Source of the DNA: JAYZQT01 sp964412235
GTDB lineage: Bacteria > Pseudomonadota > Alphaproteobacteria > MPNO01 > UBA830
DNA length: 5,512 nucleotides
NCBI GenBank assembly: GCA_964412235.1
Contig: CAYPNT010000125.1
Coordinates: 1 to 5,512 of the forward strand
Direction: 5' to 3'
Made by a program: the position numbers and the translations under genes. Below are positions 5,076 through 5,512 of the stretch, one piece after another. The notes under the pieces were generated by a model. That model worked only from the letters and a program-made list of their open reading frames with translations, was not told where the DNA came from and made no database searches. Position 1 is the stretch's first letter, and every line of letters begins with the position of its first letter.

Positions 5076-5512
5076 ATGGATCAGATAATTATTCAGGGTG
5101 GTGAAAGGTTAACAGGGGAAATTACGGTCAGTGGTGCCAAGAACGCTGCGTTACCGCTTATGGCTGCCAGTTTACTTAGTGCGGAGCCACTAACCCTTTC
5201 GAATCTTCCAAAGCTTGCTGATATAGAAACAATGTGTGTTCTGCTTCAACAGCATGGGGTGTCTATAGAGGAAACCGATCCAGGCAACCCGGGCACGCCA
5301 CTTCGGTTAAACGGTGCCGGCGTTACTAATACTTTGGCGCCCTATGAAGTGGTGCGTCGCATGCGGGCGTCAGTCCTTGTTCTTGGTCCGTTGTTAGCGC
5401 GTTTTGGGAAGGCTAGAGTATCACTTCCCGGCGGGTGCGCGATAGGAACTAGACCTGTCGACATACATATTAAAGGTCTGGAAAAACTGGGGGCACAAAT
5501 AGTGTTGGAGGG
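5076..5512 (+). CDS. murA: UDP-N-acetylglucosamine 1-carboxyvinyltransferase, 5' part (runs off the window)
   Basis: MurA transfers enolpyruvate from PEP to UDP-GlcNAc in the cytosol, the first committed step of peptidoglycan synthesis. The first 145 codons are present, about one third of the usual 420-430. SGAKNAALP (19-27) carries Lys22 and Asn23, at the same positions as in E. coli. MRAS (96-99) gives Arg97, equivalent to Arg91. SLPGGCAIGTRPVD (116-129) has the catalytic, fosfomycin-targeted Cys121, equivalent to Cys115, and Arg126, equivalent to Arg120. The six-residue shift comes from a slightly longer segment around residues 65-80. An in-frame TGA six bases before the ATG fixes the start; the ribosome site is weak (GAG only). 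The retained cysteine predicts fosfomycin susceptibility at the target level. The gene is complete as far as visible, with no frameshift. Confidence 0.96.
   Translation, partial: MDQIIIQGGERLTGEITVSGAKNAALPLMAASLLSAEPLTLSNLPKLADIETMCVLLQQHGVSIEETDPGNPGTPLRLNGAGVTNTLAPYEVVRRMRASVLVLGPLLARFGKARVSLPGGCAIGTRPVDIHIKGLEKLGAQIVLE

Overview
This window most likely comes from an alphaproteobacterium of moderate GC (about 45-50% in the blocks I counted). The assignment rests on the MurA N-terminus, whose wording is typical of that class, and on the small basic protein encoded just upstream of murA. This is inference from remembered family patterns, not a database result.

Layout. Positions 1-670 hold no convincing gene but several hairpins, inverted repeats and palindromes, plus two tiny reverse-strand reading frames. 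From 671 to 4181, three reverse-strand genes run in one direction and look like an operon. In transcription order they are: a two-domain protein with a dienelactone-hydrolase-like N-terminus and an NTF2/SnoaL-like C-terminus (4181 to 3048); a class III Old Yellow Enzyme-type flavin oxidoreductase (2998 to 1913); and a short MetE-family zinc-dependent methyl/alkyl-transferase (1828 to 671). The third gene is much richer in GC than the first two and is probably a more recent acquisition. Next come about 450 bases without a gene, a reverse-strand tRNA-Thr(GGT) with encoded CCA, a 55-residue basic protein on the forward strand, and the first 145 codons of murA, which runs off the window end.

How the genes may work together. 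The right end is housekeeping: translation (tRNA-Thr) and peptidoglycan precursor synthesis (murA). The left part looks accessory. A flavin-dependent ene-reductase, a thiol-alkylating MetE-like enzyme and an NTF2-like protein would suit catabolism or modification of a small unsaturated or methylated compound, but the substrate cannot be read from the sequence. The two most notable molecular details are the apparent loss of the catalytic triad in the hydrolase-like domain of the fusion protein, and the replacement of the usual zinc-ligand glutamate in the MetE-like protein by a Leu-Pro-Leu stretch. No CRISPR array, insertion sequence, transposase or phage gene was seen.
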